Source: Macrolepiota albuminosa (lineage: Eukaryota > Basidiomycota > Agaricomycetes > Agaricales > Agaricaceae). From it: 64,000 bases of DNA. The position numbers and the translations under genes are program-made. Each line of letters starts with the position of its first letter. The first letter of the stretch is position 1. Under the pieces are notes generated by a model, which was not told where the DNA came from, did no database searches, and saw only the letters and a program-made list of their open reading frames with translations. Location of the stretch: the NCBI GenBank assembly GCA_027475525.1, contig JAMWFC010000070.1, forward strand, positions 434,001 through 498,000, written 5' to 3'. Below are positions 42,688-53,800 of the stretch, in pieces.

Positions 42688-42878
42688 TGAAACAAAGTCA
42701 AGTATATGGATAGCCTTACGGTCACACCAACAGAACCAGATCGATCTTCGATTCTAGTACTACGAGTATGACAGTAAAATTGGCTGCCTTACATAAGGCA
42801 GCCAGCATGTATGTAGAGTAATAATAATTAATTAATATAAGTGTATATTAATTAATTAACTAAGTATAATATGTTACA
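42688..42878 (-). repeat. 5' LTR of element C
   Basis: 191 bp, matching 31805-31995. The target duplication TAAGC follows at 42879-42883. Confidence 0.9.
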
Positions 42879-42926
42879 TAAGCTTAGCGCCTTTTCTGTT
42901 ACCGCGTTTGCTGATTTGGGTACTAG

Positions 42927-43407
42927 TGCGACAAATGCTGGGCTGACAACGATCCCGAGGGGTGCTGGTACCCTACTGGCGGTCAGCCCTGCTATCGATG
43001 CGGGACTCTTAAACGCGCATGTACTCTGGATGGCACCAAGAGTCGCGAGCGCGGGGGAGCTCCCGATGCGGTAGTGGAGCGCACTTTTAAGCGTGCCATC
43101 CTGGTCAAGAGAGCGCGGGAGTTCGTTGAGGAGGAGAGGAAGAAGCAGGCCGCTGGCGACGCGGCGACGATTAGCAAGAGTTCCCTGGCGCTGCCGACGC
43201 GTCAAGGGGACGAGTCTGCAACAGTCGGCAACCGTGGCGCCGGAGAGCGCCAAGGGACTACGGTCCCTTCAAAACGACAAGTCTCCTCGCCCGCCAAAGG
43301 GAAGGGCAAGGCTAAGCGCGCACGGGTAGTAGAGTCTCCTCCCCCTACCCCCGAGGACGTGGAGATGGAGGAGCTGGAGAAGGCGCTTGCTGCCAGTCGC
43401 CTACCGG
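42927..43407 (+). CDS. Antisense accessory gene of element B, exon 6 (six-cysteine cluster)
   Basis: This exon follows a TACTAG acceptor and opens directly with a cysteine codon in phase 0 with exon 5. It encodes C-X2-C-X8-C-X8-C-X2-C-X6-C, close to the fungal Zn2Cys6 pattern (C-X2-C-X6-C-X5-12-C-X2-C-X6-8-C). After it come a basic/charged helix (VKRAREFVEEERKKQ), a lysine/arginine patch (GKGKAKRARVVE) and an acidic end. The exon is cut after LPV by solo LTR D. The gene continues at 44595. A zinc-binding, probably nucleic-acid-binding role is inferred from the cysteine spacing and basic flanks only. Confidence 0.65.
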
Positions 43408-43566
43408 TGATGACGCCCAAATTGCGCTAAGGTGCACTATCACTAGTACAGCTACTTAGTCAATATAGCTTTGGACGCGCTAAGTATGGGAGAGAGTCCC
43501 GGACAGGTCCCAGAGAACGCACAGTAGGCAAGAGGTTGGTGGTAAGGAAAAGGGGAGATTGGCGCT

Positions 43567-43720
43567 TATTTAAGGCCCAAAAATGCGGCAAGAGTATGCT
43601 AAAAATCACCAATGAAAGGTGCTAAGAGGCGTGGGAAAGAGTCTATTTAAGGCCCAAAAATGCGGCAAGAGTATGCTAAAAATCACCAATGAAAGGTGCT
43701 AAGAGGCGTGGGAAAGAGTC
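43567..43720. repeat. 77-bp tandem duplication, solo LTR D
   Basis: Copies start at 43567 and 43644 and run into the 36-bp minisatellite. Confidence 0.9.
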
Positions 43721-43885
43721 GCCAAGGAAAGGTGCTAAGGAGCGCGGGAGAGAGTCGCCAAGGAAAGGCGCTAAGGAGCGCGAGAGAGAGTCGCCAAGAA
43801 AAGGCGCTAAGGAGCGCGAGAGAGAGTCGCCAAGAAAAGGCGCTAAGGAGCGCGAGAGAGAGTCGCCAAGAAAAGGCGCTAAGAG
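43691..43885 (+). repeat. 36-bp minisatellite in solo LTR D
   Basis: Five full units and one partial unit of a 36-bp repeat (GAAAGGCGCTAAGGAGCGCG...GTCGCCAAG) start at 43691, 43727, 43763, 43799, 43835 and 43871. Because 36 is a multiple of three, several frames stay open on both strands, which creates misleading small ORFs. Confidence 0.85.
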
Positions 43886-44594
43886 ACACTGTAAAGGGGT
43901 CACTAAGAGGCGCTAAGTGTTAGCACCTAAAAGAGATGATAAAATGACGAGATTGCTTAGCAGATCTAAGCGCAAATGCCTTGCCGTAGTTGCAAGACAC
44001 TAAGAGATTGCAGACAGAAAGGGTGAGAGAGAACTAAAGCAGAGTCCCCTTGCCGACACGGTCAACAAAAAGGTAGTCTGTTGCGTAGAGTGACCAAAAT
44101 GTTGGGATACAATCCCTACTGCCAAATTGATTTTTTACTACTAACAAAAAGTAAGTATTTATATGTAAGTAAATGCCCTGAATTAAACTATATGGTGAAG
44201 AAGTCCACAATCATGCTGTCAGTCTGAGTCGGCAAGAAGCTAAGCGACGTCAGGTGCTAAGGTGAAACTCCAAGCTGTCTGTCATAAAATACTTCATCAT
44301 TCCTACTGCCACCGGCTAAGAGCATCATGGGTGCCAAGTGTCTGTGTCCGTGTATGGCCCTGAAGGGTGAGTGGCAAGGTGCGGCAAGGTGTCAAGAGGA
44401 GTGCTAAGAATAGATGGTGCCATAAAGAGTGGTCCTGGAGTAATTAGAGGCTCCAGCTGCGAGTTATTAACATAAAAATATGCAAAAATTAGCCCCTGGA
44501 GCGCTAAGACGTGCCGCTCCTGGTGGTCCCAGTGTGCCAATGTGAGGTGCTTGTGTTGGCGCTATCCGTGGTCATCTATAATGGGAGCTCATCA

Positions 44595-45483
44595 CCGGTC
44601 AGGGATTCGGAGGCTGGGCCAAGTAAGTTGCTCTCTCCCATTCACCTGAAGGGGCCTTCTCTGCCGGCCGCTGACGAGGACGACGCGGTAATGGACCCGC
44701 CGCCAAGGGAAGAGCCTCAGGAGGCGGGACCGATAGTGGCGATACCAAGGGGCGAAGGGAGCCCCTCGGCAATGGCTGGCGACGAGGACGCAGATGGGGA
44801 GCCAGACGAGACCTTGGCGACCCAGCGCAAAGGTGACGAGGAGGAGGCCCCCGCCAAGGAGACAGTAGCGGGAGAAGGAGAGGGAGAAGGGGAGGCAGCG
44901 GCAGAAGTCGCCCGGGAGGAGCCTCAGTGGCGGTGGCTACCGCCTTACGGTAACGTTGCCCCCTGGGAGGTGTCAGATCCCGAGGACGTTGCCGGACTGG
45001 AGCCTAGGCGCCCCGTGGTCGCCAGGGTCAATCCTGCCTAGACCCCTCAGCCGGAGCCGACGGTCACTGGCGACGCTTTCCAGTGGCTGGGACAAGACCT
45101 CGTCTACCCGGTCATAGCGCTCAACCCTCGCGAAATGCTGGAGAGGTACTCGAGAAGGGCGGCAACGATGGAGTCGACAATGAGTCGGGAGCGGGAACGA
45201 GTCCGAGGTCAACTGATGGCGCTGAGGTTACGTTACTCCAATCTGGGTCGCAGCCTTCGCGTTCTTCGTGATTACGAGTCCGAGGTCAACTGATGGCGCT
45301 GAGGTTACGTTACTCCAATCTGGGTCGCAGCCTTCGCGTTCTTCGTGATTACCAGAACGACTGCCAAGCCGCCATGGATTGGCAGACCGCCAACAACATT
45401 TTGCCGGGCAATCTCCTCCCTCTCCGCGATTCCTCCTTGCCGTTGTCGGATAGTTCCCTGCCGTTGGACGACGATAGCGATTG
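44595..45483 (+). pseudogene. Antisense accessory gene of element B, 3' part
   Basis: Removing D and one target-site copy joins LPV directly to RDSEAGPSKLLSPIHLKG in frame. The continuing frame is acidic and proline-rich (DEDDAVMDPPPREEPQEAG) and then reaches an in-frame TAG at 45039-45041 (VNPA-stop-TPQPEP), which looks like a CAG changed by C-to-T. Beyond it the frame goes on through FQWLGQDLVYPVIALNPREM and a likely coiled coil to a Ser/Leu/Asp-rich end with stop near 45481-45483. A 77-bp duplication lies at 45197-45350. The gene in this copy of B is therefore broken by the D insertion, the C insertion and this nonsense codon. Confidence 0.55.
45197..45350. repeat. 77-bp tandem duplication, B accessory gene
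   Basis: Copies start at 45197 and 45274, in the coiled-coil part of the gene. Confidence 0.92.
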
Positions 45484-45914
45484 AGCGGACCTTAGCGTAG
45501 ACAGGCCGCTTGTGTAAATATTTTATTTTTTGTTACCGCCGTTTTATATAGTTTTTGCCGTTTCGTTTTGAAGTGAAAGAGGATAAGTCCCATAATCTAA
45601 GTTAGCACCACAGCACAGAGTCAAGAAAGCACAGAGAGAGCAAGCGGCAAGTATTCTAAAGTAGGTTTTAGCAAGAGGAGTTGTAGGTGAGGGACTTAGA
45701 CAAAATTTGAGGAAAAAGGGAACGCTCAGTAAATCATCATAGCGAAAAAAACCCTTGGCGAGAGTTGCGCAGAGTGCTAAGCGTTGGCGACACGCTAGCG
45801 CTGCGGCTTGACTATGTAAGAAATTGTCTGTTTGAATATAGTATAGTAAGTATCGGCAAGCAAGATAAGTACAGTAAGTAATAGAAAAATGAGAGCTTAT
45901 CAGTATAGTCTTTT
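45484..45914. other. Spacer between accessory gene and integrase of B
   Basis: An AT-rich convergent 3' region (TTTTATTTTTTG near 45520) lies between the antisense gene and the integrase stop. No ORF was seen. Confidence 0.5.
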
Positions 45915-47858
45915 CTAATCATTTTCTTCTTCTTCAACTAGAGTCGGTAAGTCATCATCGTCCAATAATTCGGTTTCTTCAAGTTCTCTCAGCTTGGCGG
46001 TGTCAATATCTAGCGCTTCAAGCGGCAAGTCAATTTGTTCTCTGGCGAGATACGGCAAAAGGCGAAAAGCAGCAACAGGTCGATGTAGTACTGAACCATC
46101 TAATTCACAGAGCACGTAAGCGCCTCCACGGTTACGGGAGATAACTACCAAAGGTCCAAGATAGCGCGGGCGCATTTTCTTGTTGTATGAGGTTTCAATT
46201 TTGGAGTTGTGCATAAGCACTAGCGCACCCCTCGGGAAGTTGTAATCTTTGATAGTCGCGCTATGGTCGGTTTTGAATCGTAGGGCTGCTTGGCGACGGG
46301 CGCTAAAGACTACCTCGTGGAGTCGCTCTAAATCTTCTTTCCTTCGCTGGAGATCAATAGCTCGTCTGGCGATAAGGTCGGTAGTCGCTAAGATGCTGTT
46401 GGGTGCTGGCTGAAGATAGGTCGCTTCTATAATGTCGGCAGGGAGTAACGGATGGGTGCCAGTAGCCACGTAATAGGGAGAGCAACCCATGCGCTTACGA
46501 ATAGTAACTCTTTCCGACCAAAACACTGAATACGTTGCCTCACTCCAACGAGACTCGTTGCCATCGACTGCCTTAAAGAGCGCTTGCCGAACGTCAAAGT
46601 GTGGTCTCTCTACCAGGCCATTGGCGCGCTTGTTGTAGCCAGATACTCGAATGTGGTGAATGTTGTATTTCTTGGCGAGGTATGTTAGCGCTTTGATGAT
46701 GGGCGCACCGTTATCCGTGACGATTTCTCTTAGCGCTCCCCAACGGCAGATGACGTCTTCAAATAGCCATTTGGCGACCGCCTCGGTATTTTCTCTTTGG
46801 AGCATTCGAAATTCAGGCCAGTGGATTAGCGAGCAACGACCTTGGATGATGTATTTGTAGCGACCAGATTTGGGCATGTGCATGGTGTCGACGTAGATCT
46901 TGCTGAAGAGGGGAGCTGGCGTTGCAACGGTTGGCGGTATAAGTACTTGGCGCGTCTGTTGAATTTGGCAAAGGTGGCAAGTCCTAATGTACCAGGCGAT
47001 GTCGGCACTAGCGTGTGGCCACCAGAAGCGTTCTAATAGAGAAGCTCGAGTAGCGTACAGACCTCTATGACCTAGCTCGTCATGCATAGCACGCAAGACT
47101 CGTAAGCGACCTTCTGGCTTGATGATCAGCTTGTGAGCGCCATCTCGATTTCGTCGCCAAAGTCTGTTGTCGGTAAAGAAGAAATGGGTAGCATAGCGGA
47201 TAAAGGTCGCGTATTGTTTGTCGGTAAGGCTCGCGGGTCGCTTAAGGTCTTGTAGCCATTGTTCAACGATTAACAAGCGGCTGTCTTCTGCCTTTGCTTT
47301 GGCGGATCGGGGGACGGCATCGTAGGTCAGGTTTCTGCTGTCTTCTCTTAGCGACTGGGGTTCCTGTACGACTTTTACTGGCGGCAAGTCTTGTTTAAGG
47401 ATGCTTGCCGTGCGCTGTCTTCTCTTAGCGACTGGGGTTCCTGTACGACTTTTACTGGCGGCAAGTCTTGTTTAAGGATGCTTGCCGTGTAGAACGTGAG
47501 GGGTGCGCTAAAGGTCTCGGGGTGGTAAGGGACGATGGGATGTAACAGGATACTGGTAGACTGTTGCCATCGTAATAGGGGGATTGGCTGTTGTATGAGG
47601 TGCACAAAACCATGTAGTCGGTCGATCCAGTCCTCAAATTCGCTATCAACCTGTGGGTCCACTGCCGGGTCGCCAGGCTGCCGTGGTCGCCTAGAGAGTC
47701 CATCTGGGCCGTGGAAAGAGCTCTTGACGTGTACCAACTCAAAGTGAAACATGAGGATGGCGACTACCCACCGGTTCATGCTAGCGGATGGCTGGATATC
47801 GGGATTCTGCAGCATGCCCTTGATGTACCTAGCGTCGACCTCAACAATAAGGTTCCGC
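45915..47858 (-). CDS. Element B pol, RNase H end and integrase
   Basis: This is the downstream half of B's pol, separated from RT by insertion of element A. From the junction it reads VEVDARYIKGMLQNPDIQPS (end of RNase H). The integrase zinc finger follows (HDELGHRGLYATRAS ... CHLCQ), and the catalytic core is YVDTMHMPKSG, VTDNGAP and GLVERPH. The end is acidic (LLDDDDLPTLVEEEEND), and there is no chromodomain. The tail is unlike that of A and C and indicates a different Ty3/gypsy lineage. A 77-bp duplication at 47337-47490 splits it into two frames; after collapse it is open. Confidence 0.88.
47337..47490. repeat. 77-bp tandem duplication, B integrase
   Basis: Copies start at 47337 and 47414 and split the pol frame. 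Confidence 0.92.
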
Positions 47859-48585
47859 TGTCAGGTTCCGCTGAATCGGGGGCTTTCCGGGAAAGCGGCG
47901 CCCTTACGATGCGGACTTGATCTACGGATACTCGGGTGTCTGGAACTCTGGGGTTAGGACTCCGGGGTTCAAGACGGGGACAGGGGTAATCCCGGGAGAG
48001 GGGACTAGAGTCCGGGAGTTTTGGGTTGGGGGTGGCTGAGAGTTAGAGGGGGTCGAGTCGTGAACCGGAGGTTCTAAGACGAGACCAAGTTAGTAACTTA
48101 AGAGTCGCGAAGTGCGTACCAAAGCTTAGAGCACGCGAATACTAAGGCGTGCCAGTCGAAGCGTACCAAACGAGGCGTACCAGTCAAACAGAGGGCACGC
48201 AATATCCAAAGTAACAGTATGCAATATCAAGACTACCGAATACAACAAGGGACTACGCTATAAGTACTACGGGACCGGGTCTCGGGGTTCCGGGATGTCT
48301 GGGATGGGTTCCGGGGGTCATTGAGTAGCGGCAGGGGCTGTATACCGGGATCGCGCGATCAATTGGCGCGGATGGAGCCGTGATGCGTGATGCGTGATGG
48401 CCGGCACGAGTCGCGTGATCTGATCGTTGATCGGGGCTGGGGGCGGCTGATGGCAGTCCTTGATGCGCGTGATGGCGGTGTCGGCGGTCGTGATGGCGGG
48501 GCGTGTCCTGTGGGGTCGGAGGGAGGGTCCCGGAGGGTGTTCCGGGGGTGTCCCGGGGTGGGCCCGGAGGGGAGGGGTCGTGACA
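47859..48585 (-). repeat. 3' LTR of element A
   Basis: 727 bp, TGTCAGG...GTCGTGACA on the plus strand, with matching terminal inverted bases. The polypurine tract (minus-strand GAGGGGGGGGTGA, 48586-48598) adjoins it. Confidence 0.9.
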
Positions 48586-48713
48586 TCACCCCCCCCTCAG
48601 CGCCGAGACCCTCCGAGGCACGCGTAGCCGGTGGTTCAGACCGGGGATCAACTGTGGGATCCGGCACCTGACCTGCCACGTATCAAAAAAAAATTTTACC
48701 GTCAAGTTCAACC

Positions 48714-50557
48714 ATGTCGCGTACGCCAACGCATTCCCCGACGCCCCCGCAAATGAACGAGGTCGCGCCCCTCATGACGTGGGAAGCCCGGGACGCGCGT
48801 TACCGGGCCCGACTTGACCGGGAGCGCGTGGCGGCGCTTGCCGAGCAACGTGAGTACTCCCGCGCCGCCCTTTTACCCTACTGACCTTTCCTTTTCAGAA
48901 CAACGCAACATTCCTGCTCCGGAGGCGGGTCCAAGCCGGCTCCCGGAGTCTGCTTCTGCAGCGGGTCCCGGGGGTCCTTCGGGGTCAGGCCCCAGTCGTC
49001 CCGCGCCCTCCTTTGCGCGGATGACCGTGCGCCCTCCTCGTCCCCAGCCCCCTCCCCGTCCGAGATTGCTTGCCCCTCGTTTTCGACGCTCCCGGATGGC
49101 GATAGGGACCGTGGCAGAGGTCCCGGAGGGTCAGCGTGTCGCGTGGGCGGGCGTTGCACAGGAGCTGTTCGAGGAGGCCCTGGAGAGGCCCCGGGGACTG
49201 CCTACTCACGCGTGGTGCGTGAGTAACGGACCGGTGAGTTGTGCCCTACCTATGATCCCTATTGCTGACTTCGGTGCAGTGCTTGCACTGCGCCCGCCGG
49301 GGGGTGCTCTGCACCTTTGAAGTTCCGAGCCCCTCGTCCTGCTGACTTCGGTGCAGTGCTTGCACTGCGCCCGCCGGGGGGTGCTCTGCACCTTTGAAGT
49401 TCCGAGCCCCTCGTCCCGCCGGGACACGGCCGTGTGCGAGGCTTGCCGCCTCAATCACGAGCGCTGTTCCGTGTCGGCGCTGTGGAGGGCGCGTTCTGTC
49501 GCCCGGGAGCAGGGATGGCCGTTGGCGGGGATCACCCGGAGGATGGGTGTGGAGGAGAGGGATTGGGTGGCGGAGCCGGTAGACGAGAGGGTGGAGCCAG
49601 AGGGGGAGGTGCCCGCGGCGTCCGCGGAAGTGTCCAGCGGGGGGTCGGGGGTTCCGGGGGCCAGGTCGGGGGGCCAGGGGGCCATCCGGGTGGGAGGCCG
49701 GGGCCGGCCCGTGGTCCTCATTACCCGTCGGGTGACCCGGTCCGGCGCTCAGGGGCGGGAGGGGCGGGGGCGCCCTGATAAGGGCAAGCGGCGGGCGTCG
49801 CCTAGCCCCTCCCCGGGTCCATCCAAGAGGGCGCGCCTGCCCCTGAGGACCCCATCCCCGATCTCTCTCCCGCGTCTGTCCCCAGCAACATTCTCCCCCC
49901 TGTCCGGGGGACTCCAAGCTGGTGAAGTCGGGGCCCTGCAGGAGCCGGAGCAGGGGGGTCACGGGGAGGGGGCGAGGGAGGAGACGGCGGCCGGGCGGGG
50001 TCTGGAGGAGGGTCGGGAGGCGATGGCCCGGGAGCTGGAGGAGGTCAGGGTCGCCCGGGGGGAAGCGGAGGTTGAGCTGGAGGCTCTGAGGGCGAGGCTC
50101 GGGCAGGGGGTGGGGCTCCCGGGGAGTGAGCGGTTGGTAGAGGCTTTGCGCCGAGACGTGGTAGTGGCCCGTATGGCCTCCTTGAGTGAGTCTTCCTCTC
50201 GTCAGACCTGATCTCCTACTGACATTTCCAGGTTGGGCCCGGGAGCACCGCTTGCTCTTGGACGGGGCGGCCGCGGCGTTCGCGGCGCTGCAGGAGGGGC
50301 AGCGCCCGGAGATGACGACCCCCGGGGTGGAGCGGGGCCTCGATCTGCTGGGGCGGGTGGTGGCGGCGCACCGCCGGAGGAACGTGCCCGCCCCCGGTTG
50401 GTTTGAACGTGTCCTGGACGAGGGTGAGTCCCTCCCGTCCTGGGAGCAGTTGGCGGAGGAGGTCTTGCGGGAGCACGGTCCGGAGGGAGTGGGGGAGGGC
50501 TTCCGGGGTTGGCCGAGGGGGGAGGAGGGTGAGAGTAGTCCGGGGCCCCGGGTCTAG
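48714..50557 (+). CDS. Antisense accessory gene of element A (six-cysteine cluster, spliced)
   Basis: A four-exon gene on the strand opposite to gag-pol: 48714-48849, 48899-49233, 49357-50185 and 50232-50557. Introns have gtgagt donors and cag acceptors. Exon 3 starts, after a phase-0 intron, with a cysteine codon and encodes C-X2-C-X6-C-X15-C-X2-C-X6-C, close to Zn2Cys6. The N terminus is proline-rich. After the cluster come basic patches (RPDKGKRRASPSPS, SKRARLPLR) and a strongly helical Glu/Arg/Ala stretch (EEVRVARGEAEVELEALRA) that looks like a coiled coil. The architecture resembles a fungal DNA-binding regulator, but that is inference. Intron 2 and the start of exon 3 carry a 77-bp duplication (49263-49416). 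The placement and exon phase match the accessory gene of element B. Confidence 0.75.
49263..49416. repeat. 77-bp tandem duplication, A accessory gene
   Basis: Copies start at 49263 and 49340 and repeat the intron 2 acceptor and first cysteines. Confidence 0.92.
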
Positions 50558-50854
50558 GGGCCCTCGTTTTCTTGTCGTTCCCCTTTTCTTTCTTGTTCGT
50601 TGCGCGTCTTGTCCGAGTCCGGGACCTGTACTGTAGATAATGTAATTGTAGCAAAATGTATATACTTGTCTGTCCCGGGTCAGTACGGGTAAGGGCGAAA
50701 GAATCCGAAAGAAACCGGAAAGAACATCTTGCCCAGATGCCGGAACACTACTACGAAGAGGTACTAAAAAAAGAGTAAGACCTAGGAAGGGAAAGATAGA
50801 AAGTATACACGGGAGTTGAATCCCTACTGGGCCCAGAGGCGGGGGTTAAGCCCA

Positions 50855-53800
50855 CTACTGCCGTCTGTGAGTCCTGCGCCCGGGAAGGTCGTTCCCCGGG
50901 TGCCGTTGTTGGAAGTCCCGGAGTTTGTCGAGGGCACCTTCGAGGTTTCGGCGTGGTTCCCAAGTGTCGTCTTCCGGGCCGTATCCCTTCCACCGTACGA
51001 GGAAGTGGGGTCGTCCACGAATGTTCCGGGAGTCGAGGATGTCTTCAACTTCGTAGTGGTACTCGTCCTCGACCTCGACCGGGGGAGGGGGCTCGGGGCG
51101 CCGTTCGGGGAAAGGATCCGGGGGACTTCGTAGTGGTACTCGTCCTCGACCTCGACCGGGGGAGGGGGCTCGGGGCGCCGTTCGGGGAAAGGATCCGGGG
51201 GTGTCGTTCCAGGAGGCGGACGTGGAATACCGGGTGCAGACCTTTTAGTCCCGGGGGGAGCTCGATCTTGTAGGCGTGGGATGAGACCTTCTTCAATATT
51301 TTGAACGGGCCGAGACGCTTGTGATCGAGTTTTGGGGAGGGCCGGCGGGTGCGGAGGTGTCGTCGATCTAACCATACCTTTGTCCCGGGGGTCCAGTCGG
51401 GGGTGTCTTCCCGCTTCCGGTCGGCGTGTTTCACGTAGGCCCGGTTCGCGATGTCGATCTCTTCTCGGAGGAACTCGTGAAGGGATTGGAGATCCCGGGC
51501 GACCTCGTGGGCGGCATGCGACGGGATGTCCCGGAGCGAGAGCGTCAGTCGAGGGTGGTATCCCTTGTTGGCAAAGAAGGGTGATACCCCGGTGGCAGAG
51601 TGTGGCGTGTTGTTGTAGGTGAACTCGGCCAGGGGGAGCTCGGCGCGCCAGTCGTCCTGCAAGTAGTTGACGTACAGCCGGAGGTACTGCTCGAGGGACT
51701 GGTTGACCCTCTCGGTCTGGCCGTCGGTTTCGGGGTGGTAGGCGGTAGAGAGGTTAGTCTTTACTTCAAGTGCCTTACACAGGGAAGTCCAAAACTTGGA
51801 CACGAAGAGGGGACCACGGTCGGAGACGATGTCATCCGGGAGTCCATGTTTGGCGAAGACGTGCTCGAGGAACAGTCGGGCGAAGTCCGGGGCGGTGTCC
51901 GTGGTGTGGCAGGGTAGGAAGATGCCCTGTTTGGTTAGCCTGCACACAACGACGAGAATGGCATCGAACCCTTCAGATTCCGGGAGCTCGACGATGTGGT
52001 CCAGAGATATTGAGGACCAGGGGCGTCGTCCGACCGGCAGGGGTTTCAGGAGTCCGTACGGTCGGTGTCGGGGGACCTTGGCCCGGAGGCAGGGTTCGCA
52101 TGATCGAATGTAACGGGTCACGTCCTTCTTCAACCCTGGCCAAAAGTAAGTCCGGGAGATGAGCTGGAGGGTCTTACGTATTCCAGGATGTCCCCGGAGC
52201 TTGTGGTCGTGGTGTTGACGGAGGACGTCGTAGCGAAGTCGGGCGTGATCCGGGACGTAGATGCGGCCGTCCCGGAGGAGGAGTTTTTCGTCGGGTGACA
52301 GGGAGAAGGCGGGGTCCCGGTCGGTTCCATCAGGGGGGTTGCGGGGGTCGTGATCGGTGAAGTACTTGTCTCGGGGGGCGCGGCGAATCTGACTCAGGGT
52401 CCCTTCCTCGTTTAAGATTAGTAAGGCATTCAAATGTTCGGGAGGGATCACCACGCGATGATTGAACGCATTACGTTCCGCCTCGAACGACTTCTTGGGG
52501 TAGACGTCCGGGCGGCGGGTGAGGGCGTCGGGCTTGGCGCCAAGTCGTCCCGGGCGGTACTGTATCGTGAAGTCGTATTCCGAGAGGATCTCGGACCATC
52601 GGGCCTGTCGTCGACTAAGCTGCTTGGTCGTGGTGAAGTACTGCAGGTTGTTGTGATCCGAGTAGACCTGAATCCGGTGTCGGGCTCCCTCGAGGTAGGC
52701 TCGCCACTGCTTGAAGGCTTTGACAATGGCGAGAAGTTCCTTGTCGTAGATGTTGTAGTTGAGCTCGGCGTCAATCATGGACCGGGTGTAGAAGGCGACT
52801 GGCCGGGGCTCCCCGCCGTCAGGTCCCATCTGCGAGAGGATCCCGGCGATGGCGTAGTCGGAGGCGTCACATTCTAGGATAATCGGGAGGGCCGGGTCGT
52901 AGTGCCGGAGTACCGGGGCGACTGTGAAAGCCTCCTTGAGCAAGTTAAAGACGCTCTGGCACTTACTGTCCCAGTTCCAGGCGATGTCCTTGCGCGTGAG
53001 CCGGTTGAGGGGTTTCGTGATCCCGGAGTAGTTGTCTATAAACCTCCGGTAGAAGTTAGCGAAACCCAGGAAGGACTGTACTTCCTTGACGTTCCGGGGC
53101 TGCGGCCAGTTGACGATGGCCTCGACCTTGTGGGGGTCCATGCGAACGCCATTCGGGGATACTATGACGCCAAGATACTCAACCTCTTCCGTATGGAATG
53201 AACACTTCTCGGGCTTGGCGTGGAGATTGTGCTCCCGGAGGCGTTCGAGGACTTGCCGGACGTGCTTCTGGTGATCCTCCTTCGAGTCGGAATAGATGAG
53301 GATGTCGTCCAGGTAGACTATCACGAAGACGTCGCTCATGTCGTGGAAGATGTCGTTCATGAAGTATTGGAACGTGGCGGGGGAGTTAGTCATTCCGAAA
53401 GGCATTACAAGGTACTCAAACAGACCATACCGCGTGCGGAACGCGGTTTTCCACTTGTGTCCCGGGGCGATGCGGACGTTGTTGTAACCGGAGCGGAGGT
53501 CGATCTTCGTGTAGACCTTGGCACTGCGGAGTCGATCGACCAGATCGCTGATGAGCGGGAGCGGGTAGCGGTTCTTCTTGGTGATCTTGTTGAGTCCCCG
53601 GTAGTCGACACAGAGTCGGAGCGAGCCGTCCTTCTTCTTGGCGAATAGAACCGGGGCTCCGGCGGCTTGAGTCCCCGGTAGTCGACACAGAGTCGGAGCG
53701 AGCCGTCCTTCTTCTTGGCGAATAGAACCGGGGCTCCGGCGGCAGAGGTGGAGGGTCGGATGAATCCCTTACCGAGCATTTCGTCGAGGTAGCCCTTGAG

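Larger units (their letters stand above)
31805..42878 (-). mobile_element. Ty3/gypsy chromovirus C, apparently intact
   Basis: Two 191-bp LTRs (31805-31995 and 42688-42878) show no difference on visual comparison and are flanked by the 5-bp target duplication TAAGC. Internal ORFs on the minus strand are gag-pro (42537-39262), pol (39201-35347) and a third ORF (34926-32188), all open. The integrase ends in a chromodomain. C inserted into an intron of B's antisense accessory gene. The intact ORFs and identical LTRs imply a very recent insertion. I found no clear tRNA complement next to the upper LTR. Confidence 0.92.
43408..44594 (-). mobile_element. Solo LTR D, related to element B LTR
   Basis: The sequence begins TGATGACGCCCAAA and ends GAGCTCATCA. 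It shares blocks such as CAGGTCCCAGAGAACGC and CCAAGCTGTC with the B LTR but is much diverged. The bases ACCGGT flank it on both sides, so the target duplication is 5-6 bp depending on whether the end bases count as LTR. No internal retroelement sequence remains, so it is a solo LTR left by LTR recombination. It holds a 36-bp minisatellite and one 77-bp duplication. Confidence 0.75.

Noticed and set aside
43676..43923. Repetitive small ORFs on both strands
   Set aside because: They are translations of the 36-bp minisatellite in solo LTR D.
48714..50557. Host transcription factor gene trapped in repeats
   Set aside because: It lies between the LTRs of a complete element with target duplications, and element B has a structural counterpart in the same place.
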